Shown here in pieces: positions 38,201-46,817 of a DNA stretch of 64,000 nt. Made by a program: the position numbers and the translations under genes. The stretch covers positions 248,001 to 312,000 of the forward strand of contig NZ_CP063304.1 of NCBI RefSeq assembly GCF_015159595.1. Reading direction: 5' to 3'. Source of the DNA: Blautia liquoris. GTDB taxonomy: Bacteria > Bacillota > Clostridia > Lachnospirales > Lachnospiraceae. Every line of letters begins with the position of its first letter. Position 1 is the stretch's first letter. Under the pieces are notes generated by a model, which worked only from the letters and a program-made list of their open reading frames with translations, had not been told where the DNA came from and made no database searches.

Positions 38201-38963
38201 AGTATCTAAGACCTATTTGATACCTTACGGTTCCAGAGTGAAAGTTCAAGACGGTGATATACTTACTGCCGGTCAGGAGCTCACAGAGGGAAGTATTAAC
38301 CCGCATGATATCTTAAGAATCAGAGGGGTCCGTGAGGTGCAGGACTATATACTCCGCGAGGTACAGCGTGTTTACCGTCTCCAGGGTGTGGAGATCAACG
38401 ATAAACATATTGAAGTTATTGTTCGTCAGATGCTGAAAAAAATCCGCGTGGAAGAGCATGGAGACACAGATTTCCTTCCGGGAACTCTCGTGAATATACT
38501 TGATTTTGAAGATGCCAATAACGAAATGATCGGTGAAGGTAAAGAGCCGGCAGTCGGAAAACAAGAGATCCTTGGTATTACGAAAGCTTCGCTGGCAACA
38601 GATTCCTTCCTCTCCGCGGCATCCTTCCAGGAGACGACAAAAGTGTTGACAGACGCTGCTATTAAAGGAAAGATAGACAGATTGATTGGATTAAAGGAAA
38701 ATGTTCTGATCGGAAAATTGATTCCTGCAGGAACGGGAATGAAGGCTTATAGAAATATTAGTCTGGATTCTGACCATGAACTGGAGGATCAAATTGCAGA
38801 AGAAGAAGCGGAAAAGGCAAAGAGAGAAGCACAGGCCGCTGAAACTGTAAAGGCAAAAGATACGAAGTCAAAAGGCAGCTATTCGATGACAGATAAAGAA
38901 GAAGCGGCTGATGTAACTGTAACCGATGATCAAAACGCAGATCATTCAACCATTGTTCTGTAG
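35229..38963 (+). CDS. rpoC: DNA-directed RNA polymerase subunit beta-prime
   Basis: A 1244-residue catalytic subunit: N-terminal zinc finger [19 protein letters not shown], the magnesium-binding NADFDGDQM, trigger-loop region [15 protein letters not shown], second zinc site [11 protein letters not shown] and the conserved [16 protein letters not shown]. The C-terminal ~60 residues are an acidic and charged extension ([20 protein letters not shown]) beyond the conserved core. A terminator follows directly, and the str genes are not downstream as in many Firmicutes. Confidence 0.98.
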   Translation: MPETVNKETYQPMTFDAIKIGLASPEKIHEWSYGEVKKPETINYRTLKPEKDGLFCERIFGPTKDWECHCGKYKKIRYKGVICDRCGVEVTKSSVRRERMGHIELAAPVSHIWYFKGIPSRMGLILDLSPRTLEKVLYFASYIVLDSGDTRLQYKQVLTEREYQEAREEYGDAFRAGMGAESIKELLFAIDLDKESEELKKGLRESTGQKRARIIKRLEVVEAFRESGNRPEWMILDAVPVIPPDLRPMVQLDGGRFATSDLNDLYRRIINRNNRLKRLLELGAPDIIVRNEKRMLQEAVDALIDNGRRGRPVTGPGNRALKSLSDMLKGKSGRFRQNLLGKRVDYSGRSVIVVGPELKIYQCGLPKEMAIELFKPFVMKELVANGTAHNIKNAKKMVERMQDEVWDVLEEVIKEHPVMLNRAPTLHRLGIEAFEPILVEGKAIKLHPLVCTAFNADFDGDQMAVHLPLSVEAQAECRFMLLSPNNLLKPSDGGPVAVPSQDMVLGIYYITQERPGSAGEGKYFRSLNEAILAKENGYLTLQSRITIRRYGKDAEGNPIHANVNSTLGRFMFNEVIPQDLGYVDREIPGNELLLEIDFMVAKKQLKQILEKIINNHGATKTAEVLDDIKAMGYKYSTLAAMTVSISDMTVPSEKPQMIEDAQNTVDRITRNYKRGLITDEERYKEVVETWKETDDKLTHALLSGLDPYNNIFMMADSGARGSDKQIKQLAGMRGLMADTTGHTIEMPITSNFREGLDVLEYFMSAHGARKGLSDTALRTADSGYLTRRLVDVSQDLIIREVDCSDGKDLPGMYVEEFADGKEEIESLQERITGRVACETIKDKDGNVLVKANSMITPKRAEKVMKYGVDESGEFLKSVKIRTILTCKSHVGICAKCYGMNLATGETVQVGESVGIIAAQSIGEPGTQLTMRTFHTGGVAGGDITQGLPRVEELFEARKPKGLAIITEIKGRASIKDSKKKREITVTDDEEGVSKTYLIPYGSRVKVQDGDILTAGQELTEGSINPHDILRIRGVREVQDYILREVQRVYRLQGVEINDKHIEVIVRQMLKKIRVEEHGDTDFLPGTLVNILDFEDANNEMIGEGKEPAVGKQEILGITKASLATDSFLSAASFQETTKVLTDAAIKGKIDRLIGLKENVLIGKLIPAGTGMKAYRNISLDSDHELEDQIAEEEAEKAKREAQAAETVKAKDTKSKGSYSMTDKEEAADVTVTDDQNADHSTIVL

Positions 38964-38983
38964 GAAATAGGAGAAATTATATT

Positions 38984-39024
38984 AAAAAAAGATGCCATTG
39001 CATATGTGATGACATCTTTTTTTA
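38984..39024 (+). terminator. Terminator after rpoC
   Basis: AAAAAAAGATG pairs with CATCTTTTTTT around a short AT-rich loop. It closes the rpoBC operon. Confidence 0.85.
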
Positions 39025-39138
39025 TGTTTTCCTTGCCATTTTCCGGGAATAATAATAAACTAATCATAAGTGCCAGCTCAACCAGGACAGGAAATCAATG
39101 CACAATAAGATATTGACAGAAAGCGAGGGATATATGTT

Positions 39139-39393
39139 TTGAAGAAAATCACTCAGATGGATGGGATGAGTGGCCTGAAATTGGCCGTGAACGCTTTGAT
39201 GATGGTGATAAATGGATTCTTACTGGCCATAATTATCTGCCTGTATGTGTTTCAGCCATCGGATGGTAAAAGAGTAAATGCCACGATTAATAGTTACAGG
39301 AATGACAGAAGACAATACTATGAGGAAGGTGAGGTCTACCGTCAAGTAAACGATGATGTTGATACCTACAGGGCATCAGGACGACCAGATTAA
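39139..39393 (+). CDS. Small single-span membrane protein, unknown
   Basis: An 84-residue protein not recognised from any family. One hydrophobic helix (about 15-40, LAVNALMMVINGFLLAIIICLYVF) is followed by a polar, tyrosine- and arginine-rich tail (NDRRQYYEEGEVYRQ). The start is TTG at 39139 with GAGGG upstream; the nearby ATG at 39134 reads a stop two codons later. It lies 58 bases before another unknown membrane-anchored protein in the same direction, so the two may work together. Confidence 0.6.
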   Translation: MKKITQMDGMSGLKLAVNALMMVINGFLLAIIICLYVFQPSDGKRVNATINSYRNDRRQYYEEGEVYRQVNDDVDTYRASGRPD

Positions 39394-39451
39394 AAACTCA
39401 GATACCATACCAGGGGAGAAAATTGAAAAGCAAAAAGGATGAAAGTGAATC

Positions 39452-40573
39452 ATGCAAAGAAAAGTAAGAGAAATAGTTCAAAAGCTGCCACTATGGATAC
39501 GCGGGTTGATAATAAACATGGTGGCTTTATTGCTTCTGCTTGCTGTTTTTTATATGACGGGGAATTATCTTTATGGACCTGCCAAGACAGCAAGGGCCTA
39601 TTGTGATGCAAAACTTTCCGAAGACTGGAATAAAGTGTACGACAATTGTAAATTACCGGATTCGAAATTTTTAAGTAGAAAGATCTTTGTCAATGCCAAT
39701 TCTTATCAGGAGGAAGGCACAAAAAAGAAGAGAGACAAAAAAGAAATGACTTCTTACATGCTGCGAAAACAGAAGGGCGATGCGAAACGATCAACTTATA
39801 AGGTCAGTTACTCCCTAAAAGATGATGGAGAAAGTTATTCAGATAATCTGGTCATGACACGAGGGGAGAGCGTCCTTCACTGGTTTCACAACTGGTATGT
39901 ACTTCCGGAAGATCTTTATCTCAAGGATATAAAACTGACAGTACCAGAAAAGGCAAAAATAACGGTTGATGGCATATGCCTTTCGGGAGGGAAGCCTTCA
40001 GAAGATAAAAATCTGGCAATATATAAACTTCCCTACATGTTTCGTGGAAATCATACCATAGAGTTGAAGGAAGCAGGAAAAGAAACATATCAGGAGATTT
40101 TTGAGATTGATAATCAACGTTCAGTGGAAGTTGTTCCGGAATTCGCGCTGAGTAACGAATCTGGCCGTGAGATCAGCGAACGGGCCGAGCAGGCAGTCAA
40201 TGAGATTTTTAAGGCCACATCCGGAAATCAGTCGTTTTCAAAGGTGAGCCAGTTTTTCGCAGAAGACTCTTTTGCTTCTGCAGAATCTGATTTTAATAAA
40301 CTGAAGACCAAATTCTCCACGAAAAAGAGAGCAGGAATATCGACTTTAAGTGTCACAAGAATTACGACTTCCGTTAAAAATAATAAAGAAGACAAAATGA
40401 GTGCTGAAATTGAAATCCGCTACACGGTGCAGGAGGTGAAAAGACGTTTCTTCTTTTTTTATAAAGATAAAAATTATTCTGATACAGAAAGTTTAAAAGT
40501 ACGTGTCGCAAAAGAAGACGACCGATGGGTCTTTGATCATGGAATAATACCGTTACTTGAAAAAGATAGATGA
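39452..40573 (+). CDS. Membrane-anchored extracytoplasmic protein, possibly TcaA-like
   Basis: A 373-residue protein with one N-terminal membrane helix (about 18-42, GLIINMVALLLLLAVFYMTG) and a large, lysine-rich, mostly beta domain outside. The pattern of an immunoglobulin-like middle (KLTVPEKAKITVDGICLSG, LPYMFRGNHTIELKEAG) and an NTF2-like C-terminal part ending DDRWVFDHGIIPLL recalls TcaA/YvbJ-type envelope stress proteins; that assignment is tentative. ATG 39452 follows AAAGGATG. The symporter gene begins 16 bases after its stop. Confidence 0.65.
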   Translation: MQRKVREIVQKLPLWIRGLIINMVALLLLLAVFYMTGNYLYGPAKTARAYCDAKLSEDWNKVYDNCKLPDSKFLSRKIFVNANSYQEEGTKKKRDKKEMTSYMLRKQKGDAKRSTYKVSYSLKDDGESYSDNLVMTRGESVLHWFHNWYVLPEDLYLKDIKLTVPEKAKITVDGICLSGGKPSEDKNLAIYKLPYMFRGNHTIELKEAGKETYQEIFEIDNQRSVEVVPEFALSNESGREISERAEQAVNEIFKATSGNQSFSKVSQFFAEDSFASAESDFNKLKTKFSTKKRAGISTLSVTRITTSVKNNKEDKMSAEIEIRYTVQEVKRRFFFFYKDKNYSDTESLKVRVAKEDDRWVFDHGIIPLLEKDR

Positions 40574-40589
40574 AAAACAGGGGAAAATC

Positions 40590-42149
40590 ATGAAGACAAT
40601 AATAGAATTTATCAACAATTGTTTTGCTTTTTTTGAGCCGTTATCTAATTTTATATGGGAGTTTCCAACCAATTTTGGCTGGTATGCGAAGATACCGATT
40701 TTGGGAAGTCTTCCGTTCGCTATTATATTATTGGTTGGTTCAGGAGTATATTTTTCTTTTAAACTAGGATTTATCCAGGTTACATATTTTAAAAAGGGAA
40801 TCAGAGTGCTGACAGAAAAGAGAAATGTAAAAACAGGAATTTCACCTTTGGCAGCCTTCTTTTTGAGCACTGCGATGAGAGTCGGACCTGGTAATATCCT
40901 TGGAGTCACAGGTGCTATTGCAGTCGGAGGGCCGGGTGCACTTTTCTGGATGTGGATTTCTGCATTTTTCGGCATGGCTACCGCTTACATGGAAGCGGTT
41001 CTGGCTCAGATATTTAAAGAAAAGAAGGACGATGAGTATGTGGGCGGACTTCCATTCTATGGAAGAAAATTACTGGGAAATAAAGCATGGGTTGGTATTT
41101 CCCTGTCTGTTCTTTATATTCTATATGCATTTTGCTGTCTGCCTGCCCAGGGGTTTAATGTAGTATCCTCCCTCGGCCGTCTTGGAGAGATCGCAACAGG
41201 TAAGACATTTGCCGCACAATCCGTTTTTTATTATATTATCAGTATCGTCATTGTGATCGCTACAGCTGTAATTGCCTTTGGCGGGATTAAAAAAGTATCG
41301 AAGATAACGGATAAGATGGTACCTGTGATGGCAGTTGTCTATATTGTAACGGTTTCGGTTTTGGTCGTTGTGAATATTAACAGGATTCCTTTTTTCTTCA
41401 AGAGTGTATTCGGGGGTGCATTTAGGCCGAAGGCTTTTTTTGGAGGAGCTTTTGGCATTGTGCTTGCGCAGGGAGTAAAACGAGGTCTCATGTCGAATGA
41501 GGCCGGCCAAGGTACCATTACAATGTCAGCGGCTGCAGCAGATGCAAAGCATCCTTGTGAACAGGGTATCGTGGCTTCACTGGGCGTATTTCTGGATACA
41601 ATTGTCATCTGTACCATGACGGGATTTGTTGTTGTCATGGCTCATAGCTGGATGGGGCCGAATGCCGCAGCTTGGACTGAAATGGACAAACTGCCCAAGT
41701 TTACGGCTTCCATTGCAGAGCTGACACCTGGAACGGCCTTTAACGCTGTTGTTACATTCCTTGTAACGCTGTGTTTTTGCCTTTTCGCTTATACAACGCT
41801 TTTGGGGATGGTAAGCTTTTCTGAAATTGTAGCTAATCGAATCAACAAGAGCAAAAGATTTATCAATGTAATCCGTGTATTGGCACTTTTTACGATGGCA
41901 TTTGGAATTCTATGCAACATCGCAGGTCTGGAACTGGGAAATCTCTGGGCATTTTCAGATCTTGGCAATATATTAATTGTGCTCGCCAACATCCCAATTC
42001 TATATGTCGGATCAAAATATGTTTTCAAGGCTACCAGACATTATAAGAAGAACGATGCAACACCGTTTACATCCTCTACAGTCGGCCGGAATGACTGCAC
42101 TTACTGGGACGATAAAGCTATAGAAGACCGTCAGGAAAATCAAGGTTGA
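40590..42149 (+). CDS. Amino acid:cation (AGCS) symporter
   Basis: A 519-residue membrane protein of the alanine or glycine:cation symporter family. Seen motifs: STAMRVGPGNILGVTGAIAVGGPGALFWMW, GVKRGLMSNEAGQGT, and about eleven hydrophobic helices. It takes up alanine or glycine with sodium. The ATG at 40590 has GGGGA before it; an in-frame TTG at 40557 overlaps the upstream gene and is less likely. Its stop overlaps the -35 box of the mntP promoter. Confidence 0.9.
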   Translation: MKTIIEFINNCFAFFEPLSNFIWEFPTNFGWYAKIPILGSLPFAIILLVGSGVYFSFKLGFIQVTYFKKGIRVLTEKRNVKTGISPLAAFFLSTAMRVGPGNILGVTGAIAVGGPGALFWMWISAFFGMATAYMEAVLAQIFKEKKDDEYVGGLPFYGRKLLGNKAWVGISLSVLYILYAFCCLPAQGFNVVSSLGRLGEIATGKTFAAQSVFYYIISIVIVIATAVIAFGGIKKVSKITDKMVPVMAVVYIVTVSVLVVVNINRIPFFFKSVFGGAFRPKAFFGGAFGIVLAQGVKRGLMSNEAGQGTITMSAAAADAKHPCEQGIVASLGVFLDTIVICTMTGFVVVMAHSWMGPNAAAWTEMDKLPKFTASIAELTPGTAFNAVVTFLVTLCFCLFAYTTLLGMVSFSEIVANRINKSKRFINVIRVLALFTMAFGILCNIAGLELGNLWAFSDLGNILIVLANIPILYVGSKYVFKATRHYKKNDATPFTSSTVGRNDCTYWDDKAIEDRQENQG

Positions 42150-42174
42150 CACGAGGCCTGGTTTTAGGTAAAAT
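42146..42174 (+). promoter_or_regulatory. mntP promoter
   Basis: TTGACA, 17 bases, TAAAAT. The -35 overlaps the stop codon of the symporter gene, so transcription of the riboswitch begins about 42181. Confidence 0.8.
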
Positions 42175-42184
42175 ACATTTATAT

Positions 42185-42303
42185 TCCTTTGAGGGAGTAG
42201 TCGGCAGATTGTCTGCAGTGATATCAACATAATGATGAAAATCTGGTATTGCTTGAAATGACGAGACTCAGAAGAGCTTTTATGAGTTCTTCTGGGTCTT
42301 TTT
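42185..42303 (+). ncRNA. yybP-ykoY manganese riboswitch with terminator
   Basis: The leader carries the aptamer landmarks: GAGGGAGTAG at the 5' side and GGTATTGCTTGAAATGACGAGACTC at the 3' side. A terminator overlaps its end: GACTCAGAAG (42265-42274) pairs with CTTCTGGGTC (42289-42298), then T residues. In this family manganese binding prevents termination and switches on efflux; that the next gene is mntP supports the call. Confidence 0.88.
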
Positions 42304-42336
42304 GACGCCAGTAAGAAAAACGAGAGGATATGAATT

Positions 42337-42915
42337 ATGAGTTTGACGGAATTATTTATACTTGCGGTAGGATTATCTATGGATGCATTTGCAGTGGCAG
42401 TCTGTAAAGGGTTATGTCTGGAAGATTTGACATTTAAAGATGCACTGACAGTCGGCCTGTGGTTCGGAGTGTTTCAGGCTGTCATGCCTCTGACCGGATA
42501 TATACTGGGAGCCCAGTTCCGAGATCAGATCACAGCCATTGATCACTGGATTGCATTCATACTTTTGGTGCTGATCGGGGGAAACATGATCAGAGAGGCC
42601 TGTTCAAAAGAGGACCATGGGGAGCCGTGCTGTAAGGAGAAGAAGAAAGAGCTGGCTCCAAAGACAATGCTTGTCCTCGCTGTTGCCACCAGCATCGATG
42701 CTTTGGCTGTGGGAATCACTTTTGCATTTTTAAATGTCGAGATTGTTCCTGCGGTATCCTTTATAGGTGTTGTTAACCTGGTCTGTTCTGTCGCAGGAGT
42801 ATACATTGGCCACAGATTCGGCATTAAATTAAAAACAAGGGCTGAAATCACCGGAGGGGTCATCCTGATTTTGATGGGCAGCAAAATTTTGCTCGAGCAT
42901 CTTGGCATCATATAA
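42337..42915 (+). CDS. mntP: Manganese efflux pump MntP
   Basis: A 192-residue, six-helix membrane protein. Two repeated motifs with acidic residues in the membrane, LSMDAFAVAVCKG and TSIDALAVGITFA, are the family signature. A cysteine-rich loop sits between the halves (SKEDHGEPCCKEKKKE). It exports Mn(II) when the metal is in excess and is placed right after the manganese riboswitch. ATG 42337 follows GAGAGGA. Confidence 0.94.
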   Translation: MSLTELFILAVGLSMDAFAVAVCKGLCLEDLTFKDALTVGLWFGVFQAVMPLTGYILGAQFRDQITAIDHWIAFILLVLIGGNMIREACSKEDHGEPCCKEKKKELAPKTMLVLAVATSIDALAVGITFAFLNVEIVPAVSFIGVVNLVCSVAGVYIGHRFGIKLKTRAEITGGVILILMGSKILLEHLGII

Positions 42916-42920
42916 TGATG

Positions 42921-42960
42921 GGGATCAAAAGTAATTTAACCCCCATGATACACGGATTAC
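42921..42960 (+). repeat. Dispersed hairpin repeat, diverged copy after mntP
   Basis: GGGG-ATCAAAAG-TAATTTAA-CCCCC is followed by ATGATACACGGATTAC. The order hairpin then ATGATACAYRGATT is the same as in the glyA-leader and nrdA copies, with changed stem bases but kept pairing (GGGG/CCCC). It may also act as a weak end for mntP mRNA. Confidence 0.5.
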
Positions 42961-43030
42961 TCCGCATTTTGTGCTCATGTTATCTAAAATCTCAGCAGTG
43001 TCGAAAAATGTAAAATTAATAGAATTGTAA

Positions 43031-43059
43031 TTGCATATTGTCATCGAAACAGGTATGAT
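43031..43059 (+). promoter_or_regulatory. Promoter for the polysaccharide deacetylase
   Basis: TTGCAT, 17 bases, TATGAT; the leader is about 60 bases. Confidence 0.6.
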
Positions 43060-43125
43060 AGATATATAACAGATCATGGTTTCCGTGTCTTGACGGAACA
43101 AAAAGATACATAGTTTGGTGATGAT

Positions 43126-44247
43126 ATGGATAAAGAAAAACTCAGAAAAATTGTAGAACGTAATCGAAGAAGGACAATGTTCCAAAACTGTATGAAGGTT
43201 GTAGTATGTGTACTCGTAACACTTGTACTTGTGACGGTGGGATGGAAAGCTGCAGAACCTTTTGCAAAAAAAGGGGGCATCAGTACAGATGATAAGACGT
43301 TGCCGGTGATTCAGGTTCAGGCCGGAACGAACACTCAGGCGGATGGAAGCGGTGATGCATCAAAAGAATTGATTCCGGATGACAAGTCACCTGTGAATGA
43401 GATCCCTGGGTGGCAGGCAGACGGCAATGGATGGTGGTATGCCGCAGATTCTAAGACACTCTATTCGAATGGGTGGCTGACGATTGATGGTCAGCGTTAT
43501 CACTTTGGGAGCAGTGGATATATGGATACCGGGTGGACTCCTATCGGTGGAAAAGGCTATTATTTTCAGGATAACGGGATTTACGATCCAAACAGAGATC
43601 CCAAGAAAGTAATCGCGCTGACTTTTGATGACGGACCGGGTCCTTACACCAATACCTTGCTGGATATCCTTCAGCAGAATCATGTTAAGGCGACATTTTT
43701 TATGCAAGGTGTTAATGTTAAGCGCTATGGTGCCGACACGATTCCGAGAATGGTACAGTTGGGATGTATGTTGGGTAATCATTCTTATGACCATCCCGAC
43801 CTGTTGGCCGCCGGGCCGGAGGTGGCAAAGCAGCAGATTGATCAGACAGATCAGCTGATTGCACAGTACAACAATGGGGCAGGGGCAGATGTAATTCGCT
43901 TTCCATATGGAAAGTTCACAAAGGAGATGTCACAGGCGACAGGCAGGTCCTGTTGGTTCTGGGATCTGGATACGAGAGACTGGGAGACAAAGAATACGGA
44001 TGCCACGATATCAGCAGTTTTAGATCATGTAAACGGCGGGGATATTATTCTGCTTCATGATATCCACGAAACAACCGTGGCGGCCTGCCAGACGATTATA
44101 CCAGAACTGATTAACAGAGGCTATGATCTGGTCACGGTCAGAGAGCTGGCGGCGTCCAGAGGCTATGAAACAGAGGCAGGGGTTACATATTATGGCTTTA
44201 CGGATAGAGATTTGACAAAAGATACTGTGACGGATAAAAACAGGTAG
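43126..44247 (+). CDS. Cell-wall-anchored polysaccharide deacetylase
   Basis: A 373-residue exported enzyme. A signal-anchor helix (about 21-40) leads to a linker and then to choline-binding-type cell-wall repeats (GWQADGNGWWYAADSKTLYSNGW, GYMDTGWTPIGGKGYYF). The catalytic NodB domain follows (about 165-350) with TFDDGPG, GNHSYDHPD for metal, RFPYGKF, DTRDWE and LLHDIHET. It removes acetyl groups from peptidoglycan or another envelope glycan, often giving lysozyme resistance. ATG 43126 follows TTTGGTGATG; the ribosome site is weak. Confidence 0.93.
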   Translation: MDKEKLRKIVERNRRRTMFQNCMKVVVCVLVTLVLVTVGWKAAEPFAKKGGISTDDKTLPVIQVQAGTNTQADGSGDASKELIPDDKSPVNEIPGWQADGNGWWYAADSKTLYSNGWLTIDGQRYHFGSSGYMDTGWTPIGGKGYYFQDNGIYDPNRDPKKVIALTFDDGPGPYTNTLLDILQQNHVKATFFMQGVNVKRYGADTIPRMVQLGCMLGNHSYDHPDLLAAGPEVAKQQIDQTDQLIAQYNNGAGADVIRFPYGKFTKEMSQATGRSCWFWDLDTRDWETKNTDATISAVLDHVNGGDIILLHDIHETTVAACQTIIPELINRGYDLVTVRELAASRGYETEAGVTYYGFTDRDLTKDTVTDKNR

Positions 44248-44258
44248 CAAGAAATTAT

Positions 44259-44306
44259 AAAATCGATCGGAGAGAATGTACTGGAATCTCACTGGTCGAT
44301 TTTTTG
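44259..44306 (+). terminator. Terminator after the deacetylase
   Basis: AAAATCGA pairs with TCGATTTT, with GAGA/TCTC inside, followed by T residues, 12 bases after the stop. Confidence 0.75.
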
Positions 44307-44327
44307 ATGATCCGTCGACATATAACG

Positions 44328-44356
44328 TTGTGAACAGACGAAATGAATGTTATACT
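44328..44356 (+). promoter_or_regulatory. tdh-kbl promoter
   Basis: TTGTGA, 17 bases, TATACT, about 50 bases before the tdh start. Confidence 0.6.
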
Positions 44357-44408
44357 TGAAAAAAGAATGATTTATATAAATGAAATCTTACTACTGGAGG
44401 TTTGTATT

Positions 44409-45479
44409 ATGGGAGAAGTGCAACATGATGGGTTGATGTGGGCCCTGGTAAAGGAGAAACCGGAAGAGGGATTATGGATGAAGAGAGTTCCGATTCCCAA
44501 AACAGGTCCGAATGATGTAAAGATCAAGATTCATAAAACAGCAATCTGCGGGACAGATGTTCATATCTATCAGTGGAATGAGTGGGCACAGCGTACCGTG
44601 CCGATTGGTCTTACAGCAGGCCACGAGTACGTCGGAGAGGTTGTAGAGACTGGTGAGGCAGTGCGTGGATTTAAGGCAGGCCATCTGGTATCCGGAGAAG
44701 GACATATTACATGTGGAAAGTGCAGGAACTGCCTGGAAGGTCACAAGGAAAACTGTAAAAATGCGAAAGGGGTCGGGGTTAATCGAAATGGTGCATTTGC
44801 TGAGTACCTTGTTATTCCTTCCTGCAATGTCTGGCCATGCAATCCTGCAATACCGGAGGAAACGTATGCGATCTTTGATCCCTTTGGAAATGCAGCCCAC
44901 GCCGCACTGTCATATGATTCTCTTGGCGAGGATGTCCTGATATCCGGAGCTGGTCCGATCGGGTGCATGGCGGCGGCAATCGTGAAGTTTGCAGGAGCAA
45001 GGAATGTTGTTGTAACAGACTTCAATAATTATCGTCTGGAGCTTGCTGCAAAGCTTGGTGCGACCAGAACTGTGAATCTTAAAAATGAAAAATTGACAGA
45101 TGTCATGCAGGAGATCGGCATGACAGAAGGGTTTGATGTAGGACTTGAGATGTCTGGTGCACAGTCAGGTTTAGGAGATATGATTCATAATATGAAACAT
45201 GGTGGAAAAATTGCTCTTCTTGGACTGCAGAGACCAGATGCGGTTGTGGATCTTGAGACAGTTATCTTCAATGGACTAAATCTTCGCGGAATTTACGGAA
45301 GAAAAGTGTGGGACACGTGGTATAAGATGTCCACTATGCTGCAGGCAGGATTGGATATATCTGCTATTATTACCCATCATTTTGACATCAGGGATTATGA
45401 GAAAGGATTCGAGGCAATGATCTCTGGTCAGTCTGGAAAAGTGATACTGGACTGGGCCAGGGTAAATGATAACAGATAA
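44409..45479 (+). CDS. tdh: L-threonine 3-dehydrogenase
   Basis: A 356-residue zinc MDR enzyme that oxidises threonine to 2-amino-3-ketobutyrate with NAD. Zinc and substrate motifs [18 protein letters not shown] and GHEYVGEVV, structural-zinc cysteines [15 protein letters not shown], and [12 protein letters not shown]. The WNEW stretch is typical of Tdh and sets it apart from the dehydrogenase at 16526. ATG 44409 follows TGGAGG. kbl follows within 35 bases and uses its unstable product. Confidence 0.94.
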   Translation: MGEVQHDGLMWALVKEKPEEGLWMKRVPIPKTGPNDVKIKIHKTAICGTDVHIYQWNEWAQRTVPIGLTAGHEYVGEVVETGEAVRGFKAGHLVSGEGHITCGKCRNCLEGHKENCKNAKGVGVNRNGAFAEYLVIPSCNVWPCNPAIPEETYAIFDPFGNAAHAALSYDSLGEDVLISGAGPIGCMAAAIVKFAGARNVVVTDFNNYRLELAAKLGATRTVNLKNEKLTDVMQEIGMTEGFDVGLEMSGAQSGLGDMIHNMKHGGKIALLGLQRPDAVVDLETVIFNGLNLRGIYGRKVWDTWYKMSTMLQAGLDISAIITHHFDIRDYEKGFEAMISGQSGKVILDWARVNDNR

Positions 45480-45513
45480 TAACGGATCGTATCATTCAAG
45501 GAGGGCTATATAT

Positions 45514-46719
45514 ATGGCGCGCAAGAACGAAATATTAGATATTTATGCAAAAGAAGTGGAGAAAATCAAAGAGGCAGGTCTTTTTAAAGGAGAAGCGCCC
45601 TTTGTCTCTCCGCAGGGAGCAAGAGTAGTGATGGAAGACGGCAGAGAACTTCTCTGTATGTGTTCAAATAATTACCTGGGTCTGGGGGACGATCCCCGAC
45701 TGATTGATGCGGCGAAGAGAACATATGATGAGAAAGGCTACGGAGTGGCATCTGTGCGATTCATCTGCGGGACGCAGGATATTCATAAAAAACTGGAAAG
45801 AAAGATATCTGATTTTCTAAGTACAGATGACACTATTTTATATTCGTCCTGCTTCGATGCAAACGGAGGTCTGTTCGAGACAATTCTTTCCGAAGAAGAT
45901 GCCGTTATCAGCGATGAGCTGAACCATGCATCGATCATCGATGGCGTACGTCTTTGCAAAGCAAAGCGTTTCCGCTATAAGAACAACAATATGGAAGATC
46001 TGGAATCTAAGCTGAAAGAAGCGGACGATGCGGGGGCAAAGGTAAAACTGATCGCAACAGATGGTGTATTTTCCATGGATGGAATTATCTGCAACCTAAA
46101 AGGAATCTGTGATCTTGCAGATCAATACAATGCTCTCGTCATGGTAGATGACAGCCACGCGGTGGGATTTATCGGAAAAACAGGACGCGGAACTCCAGAG
46201 TATTGTGGTGTGCAGGGGCGGGTAGATATCATCACCGGAACGCTTGGAAAAGCACTGGGAGGAGCCTCAGGAGGATATACCTCAGGCCGAAAAGAGATTA
46301 TTGATCTTCTCAGACAGAGAAGTCGTCCGTATCTGTTCTCGAATTCATTGGCTCCCGCTATTGCGGGCGCAAGCCTGGAATTATTCAATATGCTTGATGA
46401 GAGCACCAGGCTTCGGGATCATCTGGAGGAAGTAACACGATACTACCGAAATCTCCTTGTGGACAATGGCTTTGACGTTATCTTGGGGACACATCCTTGT
46501 GTACCGGTTATGCTCTACGATGAGAAAGTTGCAGCAGAATTTGCAAAACGTATGATGGAAAAAGGAGTCTATGTAGTGGCGTTTTCTTATCCGGTCGTTC
46601 CAAAGGGAAAGGCCAGAATTCGTACCCAGGTTTGTGCGAGCCATACAAAAGAGGATCTGGAATTTGTTGTAAAGTGTTTCATAGAGGTTAGACACGAGAT
46701 GGGACTGGACAAAGAATAA
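45514..46719 (+). CDS. kbl: Glycine C-acetyltransferase (2-amino-3-ketobutyrate CoA ligase)
   Basis: A 401-residue PLP enzyme of the alpha-oxoamine synthase family: CSNNYLGLGDDPRL, SCFDANGGLFE, DDSHAVGFIGKTGRGTPE and the PLP-lysine region TGTLGKALGGASGGY. It splits aminoketobutyrate with CoA to glycine and acetyl-CoA. Start ATG 45514 follows AAGGAGG; a frame open to 45466 overlaps tdh. With glyA and the AGCS symporter it links threonine, glycine and one-carbon supply. Confidence 0.95.
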   Translation: MARKNEILDIYAKEVEKIKEAGLFKGEAPFVSPQGARVVMEDGRELLCMCSNNYLGLGDDPRLIDAAKRTYDEKGYGVASVRFICGTQDIHKKLERKISDFLSTDDTILYSSCFDANGGLFETILSEEDAVISDELNHASIIDGVRLCKAKRFRYKNNNMEDLESKLKEADDAGAKVKLIATDGVFSMDGIICNLKGICDLADQYNALVMVDDSHAVGFIGKTGRGTPEYCGVQGRVDIITGTLGKALGGASGGYTSGRKEIIDLLRQRSRPYLFSNSLAPAIAGASLELFNMLDESTRLRDHLEEVTRYYRNLLVDNGFDVILGTHPCVPVMLYDEKVAAEFAKRMMEKGVYVVAFSYPVVPKGKARIRTQVCASHTKEDLEFVVKCFIEVRHEMGLDKE

Positions 46720-46726
46720 AGAAGTA

Positions 46727-46775
46727 AAAGGACGGCCATATCAGCTGGTTAACAGTGATATGGCCGTCCTTTGCT
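46727..46775. terminator. Strong bidirectional terminator between kbl and typA
   Basis: AAAGGACGGCCATATCA pairs perfectly over 17 bp with TGATATGGCCGTCCTTT, around a 12-base loop. It stops both convergent genes. Confidence 0.9.
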
Positions 46776-46817
46776 TCCGGGAAACTATAGACTGCCAGTC
46801 ATGAAAGTGTGCCCAAT

